This document shows positions 25,003 to 38,195 of a DNA stretch of 64,000 nucleotides, one piece after another; position 1 is the stretch's first letter, and each line of letters begins with the position of its first letter. The stretch spans positions 2,017,620-2,081,619 of the forward strand of contig NC_031796.1 in NCBI RefSeq assembly GCF_001522545.3, given 5' to 3'. Below the pieces are notes generated by a model, which saw nothing but the letters and a program-made list of their open reading frames with translations, was not told where the DNA came from and did not search any database. The DNA is from Parus major (Eukaryota > Chordata > Aves > Passeriformes > Paridae). The position numbers and the translations under genes are program-made.

Positions 25003-28000
25003 CTAGTACGTGTAGCCTTTGCTGTAGAGCTCTGGAGGGAAGCTCCCAAGCTCTGGCAGGTAGGAGCCATTCTCATCCAGGTGAGAGAGAGGCACCGTGT
25101 CGTCGTCGCTGACCTGCCGGTCAAACTCTGCCTTCAGCGCCGGCCGCTGCTGCTCGGGGAAGGCCATGGAGAACAAAGCTTCAGGCTCACACACAAACTT
25201 GTACACGTAGCGCTCCCCAGCCACCTGCAGGGACAACACCAGGGCAGCTGAGTGCTGCAGGCCCAGGGGCAGCACCAGGGAAGGCTTGCAAAAACATCTG
25301 CCTGCCCTGAGACGTGGCAGAGTTGTACATTTGTCCCTGTGCTGTCCTCTGGCTTCTCTGCTGCTCTGACCTCCCCTGGAACAGCTCCTGGGAACTGGGA
25401 TGCTGCCAGCTGACACTCCCTGACCTGCTAACAACAGCAGCAGCAGTCCCTGAACAGTCTGTACTGTTACACCCCCAATTATCTCTCCAGGGCCCTGGGT
25501 GTGCCACAGACCATCCCTACACACAGGACCAGGTTCCAGGCAGCCTTTCTCTCACCAGAGGAAGGAATGATTACATCTCCTTGAAGCTGCATAAATTCCA
25601 ACTCTCCAGCCATATACAGAAATCATAATTCCTCTTTGTTTTATTTCTCCTGCATTGCCTACATTCAGCTCCTTCACAGCTTCTCCATTTAGCTACAGCA
25701 AAGAGAAGTTTTGGGGAGAGCAAGCCTGGGATCCCTGGCTAGCTCAAGGACATTCTGTCTGTAGGACTGCTTGTCTCAAACAAGAGAAGCATAAAGTCTA
25801 AGCACAAAGTTTAAAGCATGAAGTTTCCTCCTGCTTTGCAAACTGACCTTCTGCATGATTCCTTTCTCATAATAGTAGCGCAGCGATCGGCTCAGCTTGT
25901 CATAGTTCATGGCAGGACGGTTCTTCTGGATCCCCCACAGCCTGGCCACCTGCAAATAAAGCCCCAAAACTCTGGGAATGTCTGTGAACCCAGCCCAAGA
26001 GAAAAGAATGCTCTCCAACTGGTTCTCTTTTCACAGATGGTACCATGACACACACAAACATTTCAATAATAGACTCATCAATAATTTAGCAGCTTTTAAA
26101 CATGAGTGAACTCAAACACTGGCTCACAGAGAAATTCTGGCCACTCCAGAGTTCATTTGCTGTCAGTACTCTGAAAGCTTGAGGATGCTAAAGGGCCTCT
26201 TTAGGGTATGTTATATTTAATTTTCAAGTGTCCCAGGTTTATCAGGAGCCCAATCCTGAGGGAACACACTGGAAGAGAGCTGTGCCTTCCTACTCCTACA
26301 TGATTTTCAGCTTTATCCACAAGACTCTGAAGTCTGCTGTAAGCTGATGACAACCTGCCAAGACAACTCACTGGCACTGAAAGTGCCCATAAATTTTGAT
26401 ATGTAGCAGGAACAGTGCTAAATGCAGCTCTAATTGGAACAAGATACGAACAGATATTAATGGACATTTCTCCCCAGTACTGTCATGTACCACTGGCAGC
26501 ATTTGAAATTACACTTCAGTGAAAGTAATTTTGAAATAAAGATAGGCTAGGATATATCTGCTTCCAGATTCTTATGAAAACTTCTGCAATCAGTAGAGTT
26601 CAAAACTCCAAACCTCAATGTCAGCCTCAAGTATGGAGCATGAAAATACAGCACAGGTCACTGCAAGCTTGAGAGTGAAGTGTCCAGGGAAATGGAGGCA
26701 GTGGATAATTTGACTCACTGCCTTTCTTAACCCTGATATTTGTGTCACTCAAGTGTTTTGACCTCTTCTAAAAACCCTGACTTGCTGCAGGGTCTAGTGA
26801 GTACGACTGGCAGGCAGAAGCTCCACGGGACAGAGGAAAAGCCACTTGAGAACCTGCAGCCCCAGAAACAGTGGGTGATTCCCCTGAGCCTGTAGAGAAC
26901 CTCAATGGCTTCACCTCCTCTGGTTCAATCAGCTTGAACTCCATTCCTCTGCCAGTCCAGGCAATGAAGTGGGAATTGGTGGGATTGTCCAACAGAGCCA
27001 CCAGGAACTGCCAGAGCTGCAGCGATCCCCGTCTCTGGTAGGGGGGTCCTTCCCGGTACCCTCCACCTTCCTGCTTGATGTCTCCTGCTGAGAGGAACAA
27101 ACAGGATGTTTCTAAAGAGAACAGTGCAAAAAACATTGAGGAAAAAGGGAAAAAAAAAAAAAAAAGCAGCAGCACATTTCACAGTTTCACAAATGTTTAC
27201 CTGGAATATTTCAGTTCACATACAACAGTGGCCAATTCACAAGTAACTCTTCCAAGAGCAGCTCTGATATATATCACAATTAAGCCACTTATGCTAGAGG
27301 GCCTGGTTGCTGCTAAGAAAGCTCAAAAAATGGGATTCCAAAAAGCTGGGTACAAACAAACCTACAAGGACTGTAATGAACTACGTAGGCACCAGTCTGG
27401 TGGCTGGCTAAGATGAGTAACCCTATCTTACACCAAAACTCCAAGCCATTCTTTCTCCAACCTTCAAATTTTTCTGGAACAACACAGACATCATCAGTAA
27501 AGGACCTCATCTGCTTGTCATAGCTGCAGCCTGAAAGAGAAAGCAGCATCAGCAGTCACAGCCAGCCAGGGTGGTACCAGAGGACAATTCAGTGCAGGGA
27601 AAAGAAGACAATCTCTGCATTTCTTACCTAATGTATCTTCTGTATTTGAATGGCTTGGGTAACTCTCAGTGTTTATGTACATGGAAGAACAGTCAGGAAC
27701 ATCTACAGAACAATTAACAGTCATTTATTTAAAAAGCACAGGTGGTAAAATTATCTTGCACTGCAAAGGTGGATGGTGAGTGCAGCTGTCCAACCAAGGT
27801 CCTCCCAGAGCCCTCCTGAGGGCTCAGCCTGGTAACCACAGCTTCATCTCCATCATCCTCCCAGTCATGAATTAGAGCAGAAATATTCTGTGTACCACAC
27901 ACCATCCTTCAGAGCAGCCAGGACAGCCAGCCAGTCACCTCTACATCACTTTTATACAAAATCATGGACAATAGGCTACATATGAACCTCTCTCTCATCT

Positions 28001-31000
28001 TTTTAAGATAATTACACACTTTTCTGCTGTTTTCCCAGGTAAGAAGGCATTTCATTTTTCCAGGGTTATGATGATGTAAATGAAGAGCAGTAGCACCTGA
28101 ATGCTTCTGCAGACAGAGTCTCACAAATGTAATTTCAGATGTCTCAAGTCTCCCTGTTTTGTTTCACATCATGATGGGCAATTCTCACAGTTTAAAAAAT
28201 AAAAAATAAAAAACAGCCTTTGTTAAAAACAAGCAGGAAATCTTTTCCTGTTTCTGTGTGTAGTGTATAGTGCTGTCTGTACACTGCATTTTGTGTCTCC
28301 TGTATCAAATTTATTTCCTGTACACAGCTGAAATTGGGAGCTTTGGAAAGGTTTATGTTACATTTCCCTCACACACCAATGTCTGGCCATTGCTTCCTGC
28401 AGATATTTTGCTGATGCTAAGGGAAGTAAACTCTGAGCTGACAGACTGGGTGTTATTACAATCATAAACTACTCACAAAAAACACATTCCTATCTTCTGG
28501 GTTTGCACATTTTCTGAACAGAAGGACCCAGTGAAAGAGTAATATCAATATCACAGTGAAACCCTCATAGGAGCTTTTTATTTATGTGTTTATTTCTGCT
28601 AAAGGAAACAATTCAAGATGCCCATTAAAATACCAGGAAACCAGAAGTACCTACATTCCCTCTGGAAGAGGATATTGTGATCTCAGGGTAGGGAGTCTTT
28701 GGACAGATCTCCCAGAAAAATAGGATTTATCCCTTGTGGAAAAAGAAGAGGATCACCTGGTGGATCTGGCATCTAGAGAGCTATTTTTAGCATTATCAAC
28801 TTTTTTCTCATCATCCCCTGAAATCTCTGCTCTCTGAGCCTTGTTCCCATGGGAAGTAGCAGGTGGAAGCTGATCCTCCAAGGGACACCAAACAAAACCC
28901 TGGCACTGAGCTGAGCCCACCCAGAGCCCCCTTTCTCTGCCAGAGCTCAGAAAAGCCTTCTGCTGCAAGGATCCAAGGCACTTTTTCTGTGCAAGGTCCA
29001 ACATATTTGATTCCTTCCCCTCTGCTGCCCTTTCCAGGCTCAGTTTCAGAGCTGACCTCACTTATTTTCTGAACATTCCAGCTCAAAAATACCCCAAAGA
29101 CAAAAAACTCCCTGTGAAACTGGGAACACCCCTTTCTTCATTTCTGATGGTGTGAGTGTGCTAATCATGAATTTTGAGTCTCTACATACTCCCTTGGGTG
29201 GGAAAACCCCAAACTTTCATCTGCTTTGAATGGATTTAACATCACCTTTTACCTCCCATCTTGCAAAGGCTTCAGCTCTCTGACAGAAAGCCATGGTGAG
29301 TGTCCCAGCCTTATCTTGGCTGCAGTGAAGAGACAGAACTGTTTTATTTCCCTGGTGCCACCCCCAGACAACACAAACTCCCCATTCCCAGCGGGTGCTG
29401 TGCCAAAGCTCAGCCAGCAGCAGTGATGGATGCTCACCAAGGAGCTGCTCAGCCCATTTCTGCCTGTTTCACCCAGTCAGGAAGAGCCAGTTCTGCCTAC
29501 CTGAGTCGTACACATAATCCACCTGCTCCTGCTTGACCACCACAGCTGGGAACTGCTGCCTGCTGCCTGCCTGCTTCTCCTGCTCGTGCTGTGGCTCCTG
29601 CTGCTCCTGTTTGAAGCCCTGCTGGGGGTACTGGAGGCAGGGTTTGGGCAGCTGGCACTGGTAGGCAATGGGGTCTTGCTGGGCCATGCCCTGGGAGGGT
29701 GGGAAGGAATGGCACATCTCCACAGGTGGCTGATACGCAGAGCTGAGAAGGGAGAGGATGTGAGAGAGCTGCTTTCTCAGCACTCTGATTTCAGCTGAGG
29801 GACAGAAACTTCCCAGAGAAGGATCTTACACAGCCCATCACCCACAGAACGTGGCAGGGTTAAGGTTATGGACATCAAACCCCAGGCAGCACTGGTGGGT
29901 CCCACGGGAGGGATCCAGTGCTCGCTGTAAATGCAGGAACACTTCAGCCCTGCCTCCTTTAACCACCAGGGAGGGCAATCCCTGCCTGTGCCTGCCTCCC
30001 CTGGCAGTAACTCACCTGTTTTCACTGAGGTATCCACAGCTGGATGTGGAGTGGGGTGGCCCTGCAGGGGTCAGGAAGCTCCTGTGCTGTCTGGGGAACT
30101 GCTGGAGCGGTGGCTGAATCAGGACTCCGGGGCTGGGGGACTCTCTGGGTCGGTCATAGGCACTGGAACAGCCAAACAGATATTGCAGCATTTCAGTGCT
30201 CCAAGAAGGACTTGTGGCAGCACCTGGAACATGTCAAGTGTGCTGTCCCCACCCTTGGGCCAGAAAACCCCAGCATAAACTCCCTGCTGTCTCATTTCTC
30301 CAAGCAGAAAACTGGGGAAGGTGTCTGTGCTGGAGAAGCTCAGACAAGTGGGGTCAGGTGTGGGGCAGATCTTGGAAAGCAGTGGGGAGAGGCAGGTGGT
30401 AGATGTCAAGATCGCTGAGTTTGAGGATGGCTGAGGGACAGGGAGGATAAAAAAGGGAGAATAAAAAGGAGGCAAACCCAGAGCTGATGTTCCCATGGGC
30501 AGTCCTGGCTGGGGGCCAGAGCTGCTGGGCTGTGCTCAGCAGACAGACAGGGCTGCTGCCACACTCTCCATCAGCAGCTAATGCAGAGCACTTGATTTCA
30601 GAGCAGCTCCTGTGCCCTGGCTGTGGGAGCCACGTTACCTGGCATAAAGGCACTGCTCACTGTTGTGCTGGAACGGCTGCTCGTGGCTGCAGGGCTCCGA
30701 GGGGCTCTGGGGCTCCTCTTTAACCTTAGCAGGAGGACTGTGAAAGGCTACTGCAGGACAGAAAGGAAAGATCAAATTGACAATTTTCTTCCTTATGGGG
30801 AGCTGTGATTATCAGGCATTTCCAAATGCAGGAGTCCCCTTGCTGAATCTCTGCTATGATAACAGCAGCACCCCTGAATGTGGGACTGGGAGGTCTCAGA
30901 ACCACTCAGCTCATCCAAAACACCAGTGACAGTCCAGGGAAAATAAAGTAAAAAGGTTTATTTCCATTTTCAGTGCACTGGTCATGGCAAGTGCCTGATG

Positions 31001-34000
31001 CAGACAAGGAGAGATATTCCTGGGTTTGTCAGAATCTCATGAATAACAAATGTGGGTTGCAGTTTACAGCACCAGCAAGTGGCACGTGGGTGTTTACTTC
31101 TTGTGCTTTATTCAATCCAGCAGGGGACAAAACTTGCTCCATAGTTCCTCAGAAAGGCTTGTCCTGGCTGAAGGATGGGCTGAGCATCCTCTACCATTGC
31201 CTGTGGGCTCTGCTGCTGCTCTGAGGAGCATTTAAGAAGGAAAGTACCCAGAAAGGAACCTAAGTCTAGGCTACCTTTTCAAATTAGGGAAGGATCAGCC
31301 CTCCAAATCCAAGCTGTAATCTTTCAGTAAGGCCATCTCCAGTCCTTCATCACCAGCTTACTCCCACCTCTTTAAGTCCCAAGGTGCTGCTGTGTCTGGG
31401 ATTTTCAGCACTGTGACTGCTTTTAAGGATGGGAAGGAACATCCTGATCCATTAACACCTCATATTTTTGATGAGTTTATTTCAGGAGTGACCCAAACCC
31501 GACATGAACCAGCTGTTTTCAAGCCACTTCTCCCTCACATCAAGGACTAAGATCCCCTTCAGAAGCAAGGAGCTGGCTAAAGGGCCAGAAAAAGGGCTTT
31601 GCTGCCTCTCATGGCACAGGACACTTCTGTTATAAACATCCTCCCCCAGAGTTAATTCTCACACCAAGAGGGGGATATCTGCCCCTTCCCCCCAAAAAAA
31701 ACCCTGACTCCTTTTGGCCCATTTTGCCAGCACTCAGAGAGCTTGACAGACTCGATATACATAAATAAACCCACAAGATCCCAGAGCTTGCTGTTGTTCC
31801 TGGCTCCTGCTGCTCCTCAGGCACTCCTGGCTCCCAGAGGAGCTCCACAAACAGCTCTGGGCACTGCCCAAACTGAGAGAGGGGAGAACACCTGATCTCC
31901 ACACACCTGGGGTGGATTCAGCATTCCAGGCATGACACTCCTGCATCTCTGCAAAAGCCCAGGCCCAAGGGAGGGCCAGAAAAGAGTTTTCTGTGTCTGT
32001 TTTCTTGTCAATGTCTGGATGGATGCAGCCTGTCTGGAAATGCTGATGGATCAGCTGGGTCTCAGGTGTCCTGCTCTCTCCAGGATACTGAACTGCATGG
32101 AATTTTCAAGAAGCTGGATTTGTTAGGAGCAGCCAATTCTTTCCAGCCCCTAATAGCTGGAACAGGCTATCACATTACACCTGACTCATTGATGCACTCA
32201 GGGTGAAACTTGGGGCCATCCCTCTCCTCAGTTCTAGGTCAAAAAGAGAAAGAAATAACATCTCTGGCTCAGAGACCAAGCTGTGCTGCAGGGCCACGTC
32301 TGGGGAAAGGAGGAAAACAAGAGCAAGCAGTAAAAGTGTTTAATTTCAGTTTACATGGGGGAAAAGGCACCAGAATTTGGATTTGCCCTTCCCCAAGAGA
32401 TGTGAACATCCCCATGCTACTTACAGTTTTCTGAATGGAAGTCAGGCACAAATTGCTCATCATTGTCTGGAACCTGAGCTGTCAGGAGAGAGAGGGAGGG
32501 AGGAGTTACTTTTGGCACTTTGTACAGGATAATTAACACTAAAGCAGAAATAAATCTGTGCAGGAAAAATATGAGCTTTCTGCAGGGATGATTTTAGTGA
32601 CTAAGGGTAGTTTCCCTTTGGGATTAATGAATACATGTGTGTCCTGGGACAAACCTTGGGGAGAATCCTACCCCTGTTTTATAACTTTAACAATTACTTT
32701 TACATCCCTTTTACTGCAGGGAAGGGAAAGATTATTACAGATTGTTGTTATTTCATAAAGCCTGTCACTGCTGCTGAAGGAAATGCTGCTGCTAGTGCAA
32801 AACAGACAAACCCACAATTTTTGTTATTGCAGAGTGGACAACAGATTGCACTCAGCTCTAAAACAGAGGTGATGTAGTCAAAATTAAGGGACATAAAGGA
32901 TAAAGCCCACTAATCTCAGCTGAAACTAAGCTAGACTAGACATGCCAAAAATAAACCTCAGGGAGCATCACTGTGCTAACAGGTGGTGAAAAAGAATGGA
33001 ACTGGCCAAACCCTTCACTCTGCAGTTGCTGCTCCTTCAAATAACCTGTGTGCCAACAAACTGGAAATGTAAACAATACAAGATGGGGAACTGAGGAAAA
33101 AACATCTAGAAAATTCATTCTCTGAATTAGCTTTGAAAAGTGACATGGAAATAGAGGAAATGACAGGGATCATATTGCATGAGCAGAATTTGAATTTCCC
33201 AGCCTTGAGGCTCTCCATGGCATCACTGGTGATGTCACAAGAGAATTAAATACTGAAAGCAACAGGCTGCAGAGCAGAGGTGAAATGAAGGGCAAGGCTG
33301 GAGTGAAAGCTGGGCAGTGATGTTTGCACACAGCTACAAGCCTGGGCTACAAGTCTAAAGAGACATTTGCCAGAAGACAACTTCAATTTTTATATTCACT
33401 ACCCACTTCATACAGTTGCAAACCAGGTATTTTCTTGTTCTCCCCAAACCAACACAGGTACTTGGAAGACCTGGGATGATTAATGAGACATCTAAACCCA
33501 GCTCTGCTCTTGTTCCAGTCTCTCAGACTGCAACACTGACCCCACCATTTCCCACACAGCTTCCAAGACCTGGAACACTGGAACTTAAATTTGCTGCCTA
33601 AGGACACCTGGAGATGTGAATCTGCTCCTTGCATCCATCACAGCACCTGCCTGTGCTTCTTTTCCCCAAGGAAATTTCCTTTTGTTTGTTTCTCTGAATG
33701 CCTCTATAAATTATTTGGCTCAGAGTTAATTCCATGCAGTTACCAACTTGGTAACACACCCAAATCTGCCAGAGCCTGGTAAAAACAGTGCAGAGGAAAA
33801 CTGGATTTTTACTAACCAGGCCCAGGATTTCTCAGTATGAGTTTCTTTTAAGAGCCATCTACAGGCAGAGTAATTATTTGACTCCCAAAAAGAGAAAACA
33901 ACTGTTAACTGACACTACTAAAAGTATTTTTAAAAGATAACAAAGAGATACACCTATGATTGAAATCACACAAATACATGTAGTGACACACATAAACATA

Positions 34001-36291
34001 TATACAGATGTATATGTGGTTTAAATTCATTAACATTTTTGGCTGATGCCTTTTTTCTAGTTTGCTTCCTTCCCTTTTATTTAAAAAGCAACATAAAAAC
34101 CTGTAAACAAATAAATATTTTTTTTCTAAATCAAATGTGATAAGAAAAAATAATAAATAACATATTTATGTTTTCCCTTTTTCTTCTGCATTGTTTAGGA
34201 AGGTACTCTTCAGTGTTCTGATGCCTTCATCTCTAGAACAAATGTTGACAGGGAGGCACACACAGGACATTAGTAAAAAATATTTTCACCATTCAGGAAG
34301 ATATTTTGGCATAGTGATGAATAGGAAAAAACAAAAGTTTGCTTCAGAGGGTCATTTTTCCTGTTAAAAGTCTGGAAATGGGAGCAACATGGGAGAAGCC
34401 AGTTCTTCCATATGCAGACTAAAATCATAAATTATAATATTAAAACTTATGTTGAATTTCTCAGGCATTTCACTGAGACTCTGATTAGCTGCTATGAGCT
34501 ATGCAAAATAATAATAGTAATAGTAGTAATAGTAATAGTAATAACAATAATAATAACAACAATAATAATAATAATATTAGCAATATTAATAATAATAATA
34601 ATAATAATAACAATATTAATAATAATAAATCTCTGCCTATATTCCAAAACCATGCAGTAAGGTTTGCATTATCATTTACTAATCCTGGCTAGAAGCAGAG
34701 CATCTCTTTCTTTCTGGTGCTGGGAGCCCACATGTGACCACAGGGGATTTACAAACATCCTACAAACACTCAGATATTGTAAGAGATTCCATGGAAATTC
34801 TTCAGATTGGTGAGCTAAAAACATTATCAGACATGAGAAAAATCTAAAATTGAGAGTCTACCAAAAATCAGCTCTGAGGAAAACTTATTGGCAGCTCGAG
34901 TTCTTCTAAGATTTGAAGGAAATCAATCTCCTGCACATTCAGCAGCTCAATTACACGACCAGCAATTAATACCTATTTTCCTGCTCTGATAAAAGTTATG
35001 TGAATATTTCAATATGGAAACAGCCTGGAGATAATTCCTGCTGCACCTTTCCAACCCTCCTAAAACACTGCCTGATCAACCTCACCTCACTTCAGCTCAG
35101 CTTGAAATGAACATAAAACTTCTGATGTTTTTTCCTTAATAATCTTCCTTCAAACATCTTTTTGAAGGCTTAAAAAAAGAATTGTTTGACAAGATTCTCC
35201 CACACTTGTGGTAAAATTAGAGGAAATAACCCCGCTCAAAATGCCACACATATTTTTACATCATTATTAAATATTTTTTAAGTACCTAGATCACAATAAA
35301 TACTTCTGTGTTTATCAAGAGTCTGTACTCGAGGAAGTGTTTTGAATTTTCTAGAAAATGGATCATCTGTAGTACTGGAATTAGAGCAAAATCACCATGT
35401 TTAGAACTAATTTCACTTGGAATGAATGTGACTCTCTGGCATTCAAAGTTTTCCTTGAAGTTCAAAGTCAAAACAATTAAGACACCAAACTGAAAAGTAT
35501 GGAAATTCCAGGAAGGTCCCCCAGAAGTATTACATTAAAAAAAAAAAAAAAGGAAAAAAAAAAGGAGAAAGAATAGAACCATTTGGTTCCCCAAATTAAA
35601 ACCTACTTTATTGTTTAAGAAAATATCAACGTTCTGGCAACCAACAAAGCTAAGTGACAAATTAGCATAAAATCGAAGCAGTTACAAATAGCCTGAAGGG
35701 AAAATTGTACCCAGGAAAGTGGGCCAGCAGCCAAGTTCCATTCATAAGCAAATGCCCAGCACAATGGTGTCATTCAGCGTCTTAATTTACACAAGGCAGA
35801 AGTTGGCAAGTCTGAAAAAACCACTTTTGTTTGGAGGCGAGCAAACACAGCAAAGGAGCGGGGCGAACCTGAAAAACAACTCGAGCAAAAGCGAAGCGGA
35901 GCTGGGGGCAGGAGCCTCCTACCTTCCGAGAGCCAGGTCTCCTGGAGCTGCCTCAGGTCGTGGAAGAGCTCTGCGGGAACGGGCGGGACGCTGAGCGCTC
36001 CGGGCCCGGCACCGGGGGAGGCGCCGCTCCCCGCCCGGCCGTGCCCGGCCCTCCCTCCGCCCCAGGCCCCCCTCACCTTCCGAGTCCTGTCCCGGCGGCA
36101 CGCCCGGCTCCCCGGGAGGCTCCGCAGCGCCCAGCACGGCTCCGCCAGCGGGCCCGGCCCGGCCCGGGGGCTGCTGAGGGAGGAGCGGGTCAGAACCGAG
36201 CCCCGGGCGGAGCGGAGCCGGCCCGGAGCCCGGAGCCGCCACTCACCTGCGGGAAAGTGAACGGCACCTGCTGGTCCAGGTACCCCTTCAT
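25003..36291 (-). CDS. ETV4: ETV4 (PEA3) ETS-family transcription factor, complete
   Basis: Nuclear transcription factor binding GGAA sites downstream of FGF/ERK signalling. Exons in transcript order: 36291-36247, 36173-36077, 35970-35923, 32478-32425, 30750-30639, 30162-30016, 29742-29501, 27702-27628, 27530-27462, 27084-26915, 25949-25848, 25224-25003; 1383 nt, 460 residues, phases consistent. The N-terminus is [13 protein letters not shown], aligning with Met5 of the human protein. The acidic activation domain ([14 protein letters not shown], then [19 protein letters not shown]) spans about 45-82; the FVPD stretch resembles the COP1 degron of PEA3 proteins. SUMO-type sites KVKEEP, FKQE, VKQE and IKQE are present. 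The ETS domain, about 318-398, includes [37 protein letters not shown] and RYVYKFV, with the DNA-contacting arginines (RSLR) intact. Human ETV4 is 484 residues. Exon 9 has a weak donor, and exons 2 and 10 have tandem acceptors. Confidence 0.97.
30751..32424 (-). other. ETV4 intron 4
   Basis: About 1.7 kb between ETV4 exons 4 and 5. No gene, RNA or clear mobile element recognised; the other ETV4 introns (25225-25847, 25950-26914, 27703-29500) likewise show only ordinary sequence apart from a poly-A/T tract near 27150. Confidence 0.55.
34507..34629 (+). repeat. AAT-type trinucleotide microsatellite in ETV4 intron 3
   Basis: About 120 bp of interrupted AAT/AGT/AAC triplets, with the longest pure AAT stretches at 34562-34575 and 34588-34610. 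It is inside the 3.4-kb ETV4 intron 3 (32479-35922), which otherwise shows only AT-rich unique sequence. Likely polymorphic in length. Confidence 0.9.
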
Positions 36292-36965
36292 CCTCCTCGG
36301 CGCTCCCCGCTCTCCCCGGGCATCTGGGGGGTACCGGGGGAGGGGAGGGGAGCTCCGGGGGCCGCCGGGGGCCGAGATCCGCAGCAGCGGCGGAACCGCG
36401 ATCGCCTCCGCTCCCCGGCGCTGCCGCTGTCCGGGAGAGGCGGCGACCGCGTCGCAGCTGCCGAAACTTGGAATTCGAGGAGGGAGCGAGCCCGCCAGCC
36501 CCCGGCCGGGACGGAGCCCCGGGACAGAACCCCGCTCGGGTCGGGTCGGGTCCGGGTCCGGGTCCCGTCCGGAGCCGCCTCTCAGCGCCGGCGGCCCCGG
36601 CCCACGCGGAGCCGCCCCGTGCGCGCTCCGAGGCCGCCGTGGGCCCGGGGCCGGTCGCCCATTGGCCCCTCGCTCACGGGCCCGGCTCGCCCACTCCTTT
36701 GTTTCACCGAATTTGTGAATGGAGCTTCGCGTCAAGGCGCGCCCGCCAATCCCCGCTCGCCTCGGCCGTGACTCATCGCCGGGTGGGCGTGGCCTCTGCC
36801 CCGCGGACCAATCACATCGCAGAGCTGCGGTTCATTCATGGCCCAGCTCCCATTCATAAAAAAAACCTAAAATTCCGCCGAGTTCATTCATGAGCGGCCG
36901 CCCCGGGCCCGCCCTGCGCCTCCTCCCGTTTTCATTTCATTCACACTCGGAGCTCATTTTCAAAC
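35830..36965 (-). promoter_or_regulatory. ETV4 CpG island and promoter
   Basis: Strongly GC- and CpG-rich sequence covering ETV4 exons 1-3 and the upstream region. Upstream of the ATG (36291) are CCAAT boxes (- strand 36660-36664; + strand 36747-36751 and 36808-36812), a TGACTCA AP-1 site near 36769-36775, GC boxes, and a cluster of TTCATTCAT motifs at about 36831-36942. No clear TATA box. The transcription start is not fixed by sequence. Confidence 0.75.
36538..36562 (+). repeat. GGGTC/GGGTCC tandem with quadruplex potential, ETV4 5' region
   Basis: Five GGG runs at 36538, 36543, 36548, 36554 and 36560, separated by 2-3 bases. This satisfies the G-quadruplex pattern on the ETV4 template strand, about 250 bp upstream of its ATG. 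Confidence 0.7.
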
Positions 36966-38195
36966 ACTCTTCACGTTCAGTTCTGTTCTGAGGAAGTTTC
37001 AGCAAGAGCTGGAAGAAATCTCACACATCCAACAGGAGCGAAAATAATTAAAGCCCTGGCTACCAGAATCAGTTCTACTTATGCAAATGTTAAGGGACGA
37101 GACCATTAAGAAAAAAAAATTAGTCTTGGGATTTTCACACTAAAAAAAAGTGTATTTTTTTTTTCCAGATACCAGATGCTGTCTCCTGGGCCCTGTGCTT
37201 TTTTTTTCCCCCCCCAAATTTCTCATTTAAAATTCCAAGATACTATATAACATTTATTATTCCTCTTTATCCTCCAAAAAATATTAGTGACAGGCAGGAC
37301 CTGGTGATAGTAAGATAATCATTCATGGAATTTTATCTCCTGGAAGAGAAATAGGTACTCAAGAGAAAAAGAAAACAGGATAGTTATCTGTAAGGCTAAA
37401 TGGAACTTTACATTTTTAATGTTTTCTCTAGATCTCACCTCTCCCAGTTCCCTGTACTGCTCTGCTTGCTGCAGAGGGGTGTCTGTGGAGTTTAAGTATC
37501 TAGTCAATGTATATTTGATATTTCTGCTAATAGGCTACAAGTCCCCTCTGTGCCAGAGGACCTGACTGACCCAGTTCATGTCTGTGGGAGCAGAACCACA
37601 TCTGTGAACTGCCAGGGAATTTCCATCCAACACCTGCACCTGCTCCCACATCCTCAAACATTCTACAATGGTCAAATGCAGCACAATTTCAGCTCACTCT
37701 GCTTTGAGAAAATCACTGAAGCATGTGAATTAATCTAAATTTTCACTTTTACCACATTTTTTCCTGCTCCTTATGATTTGTAGCAGTCTATTGGGGCTTT
37801 TAATTGTAATCCAGTTTTATGGGACAATTGTGAGAGGATATTTCTCCTGGTTAGATTGTTCTTACAAAATTTATGCTTTTAATGTCTTATGAAGTCTAAG
37901 TGTTAACACACACTCACATGCTACCCTTACTAGTTAAGTGATAATAAAAACTTGTTACTGAGATCTGACTTCAATCCCTGGCTCTGCTCTGAGCTCCAAA
38001 CAGGATGGGATTTTCTGCTGTGGGATTTGTTCACTCTGTGATGTTCTGATTTCCCATCCAGCTGGCAGGAACAGGAATGTTGATGTCTGAGGAGCCTTAG
38101 GTCTCAGTTGTGTTTTCACTCCTCTGTCACTGTGCAGAGGGACTGGAGACTCTCCAGAACACAAATCTGAGAAGGAGCAGCTGAGGGAGTTGGGT

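Noticed and set aside
29851..30723. + strand frames opposite ETV4 exons 5-6
   Set aside because: They are the complement of ETV4 exons and introns and have no independent support.
36190..36735. Open frames of 181-252 codons in the ETV4 CpG island
   Set aside because: They overlap each other on both strands and are Pro/Gly/Arg/Ala composition artefacts; only the exons matching ETV4 are supported.
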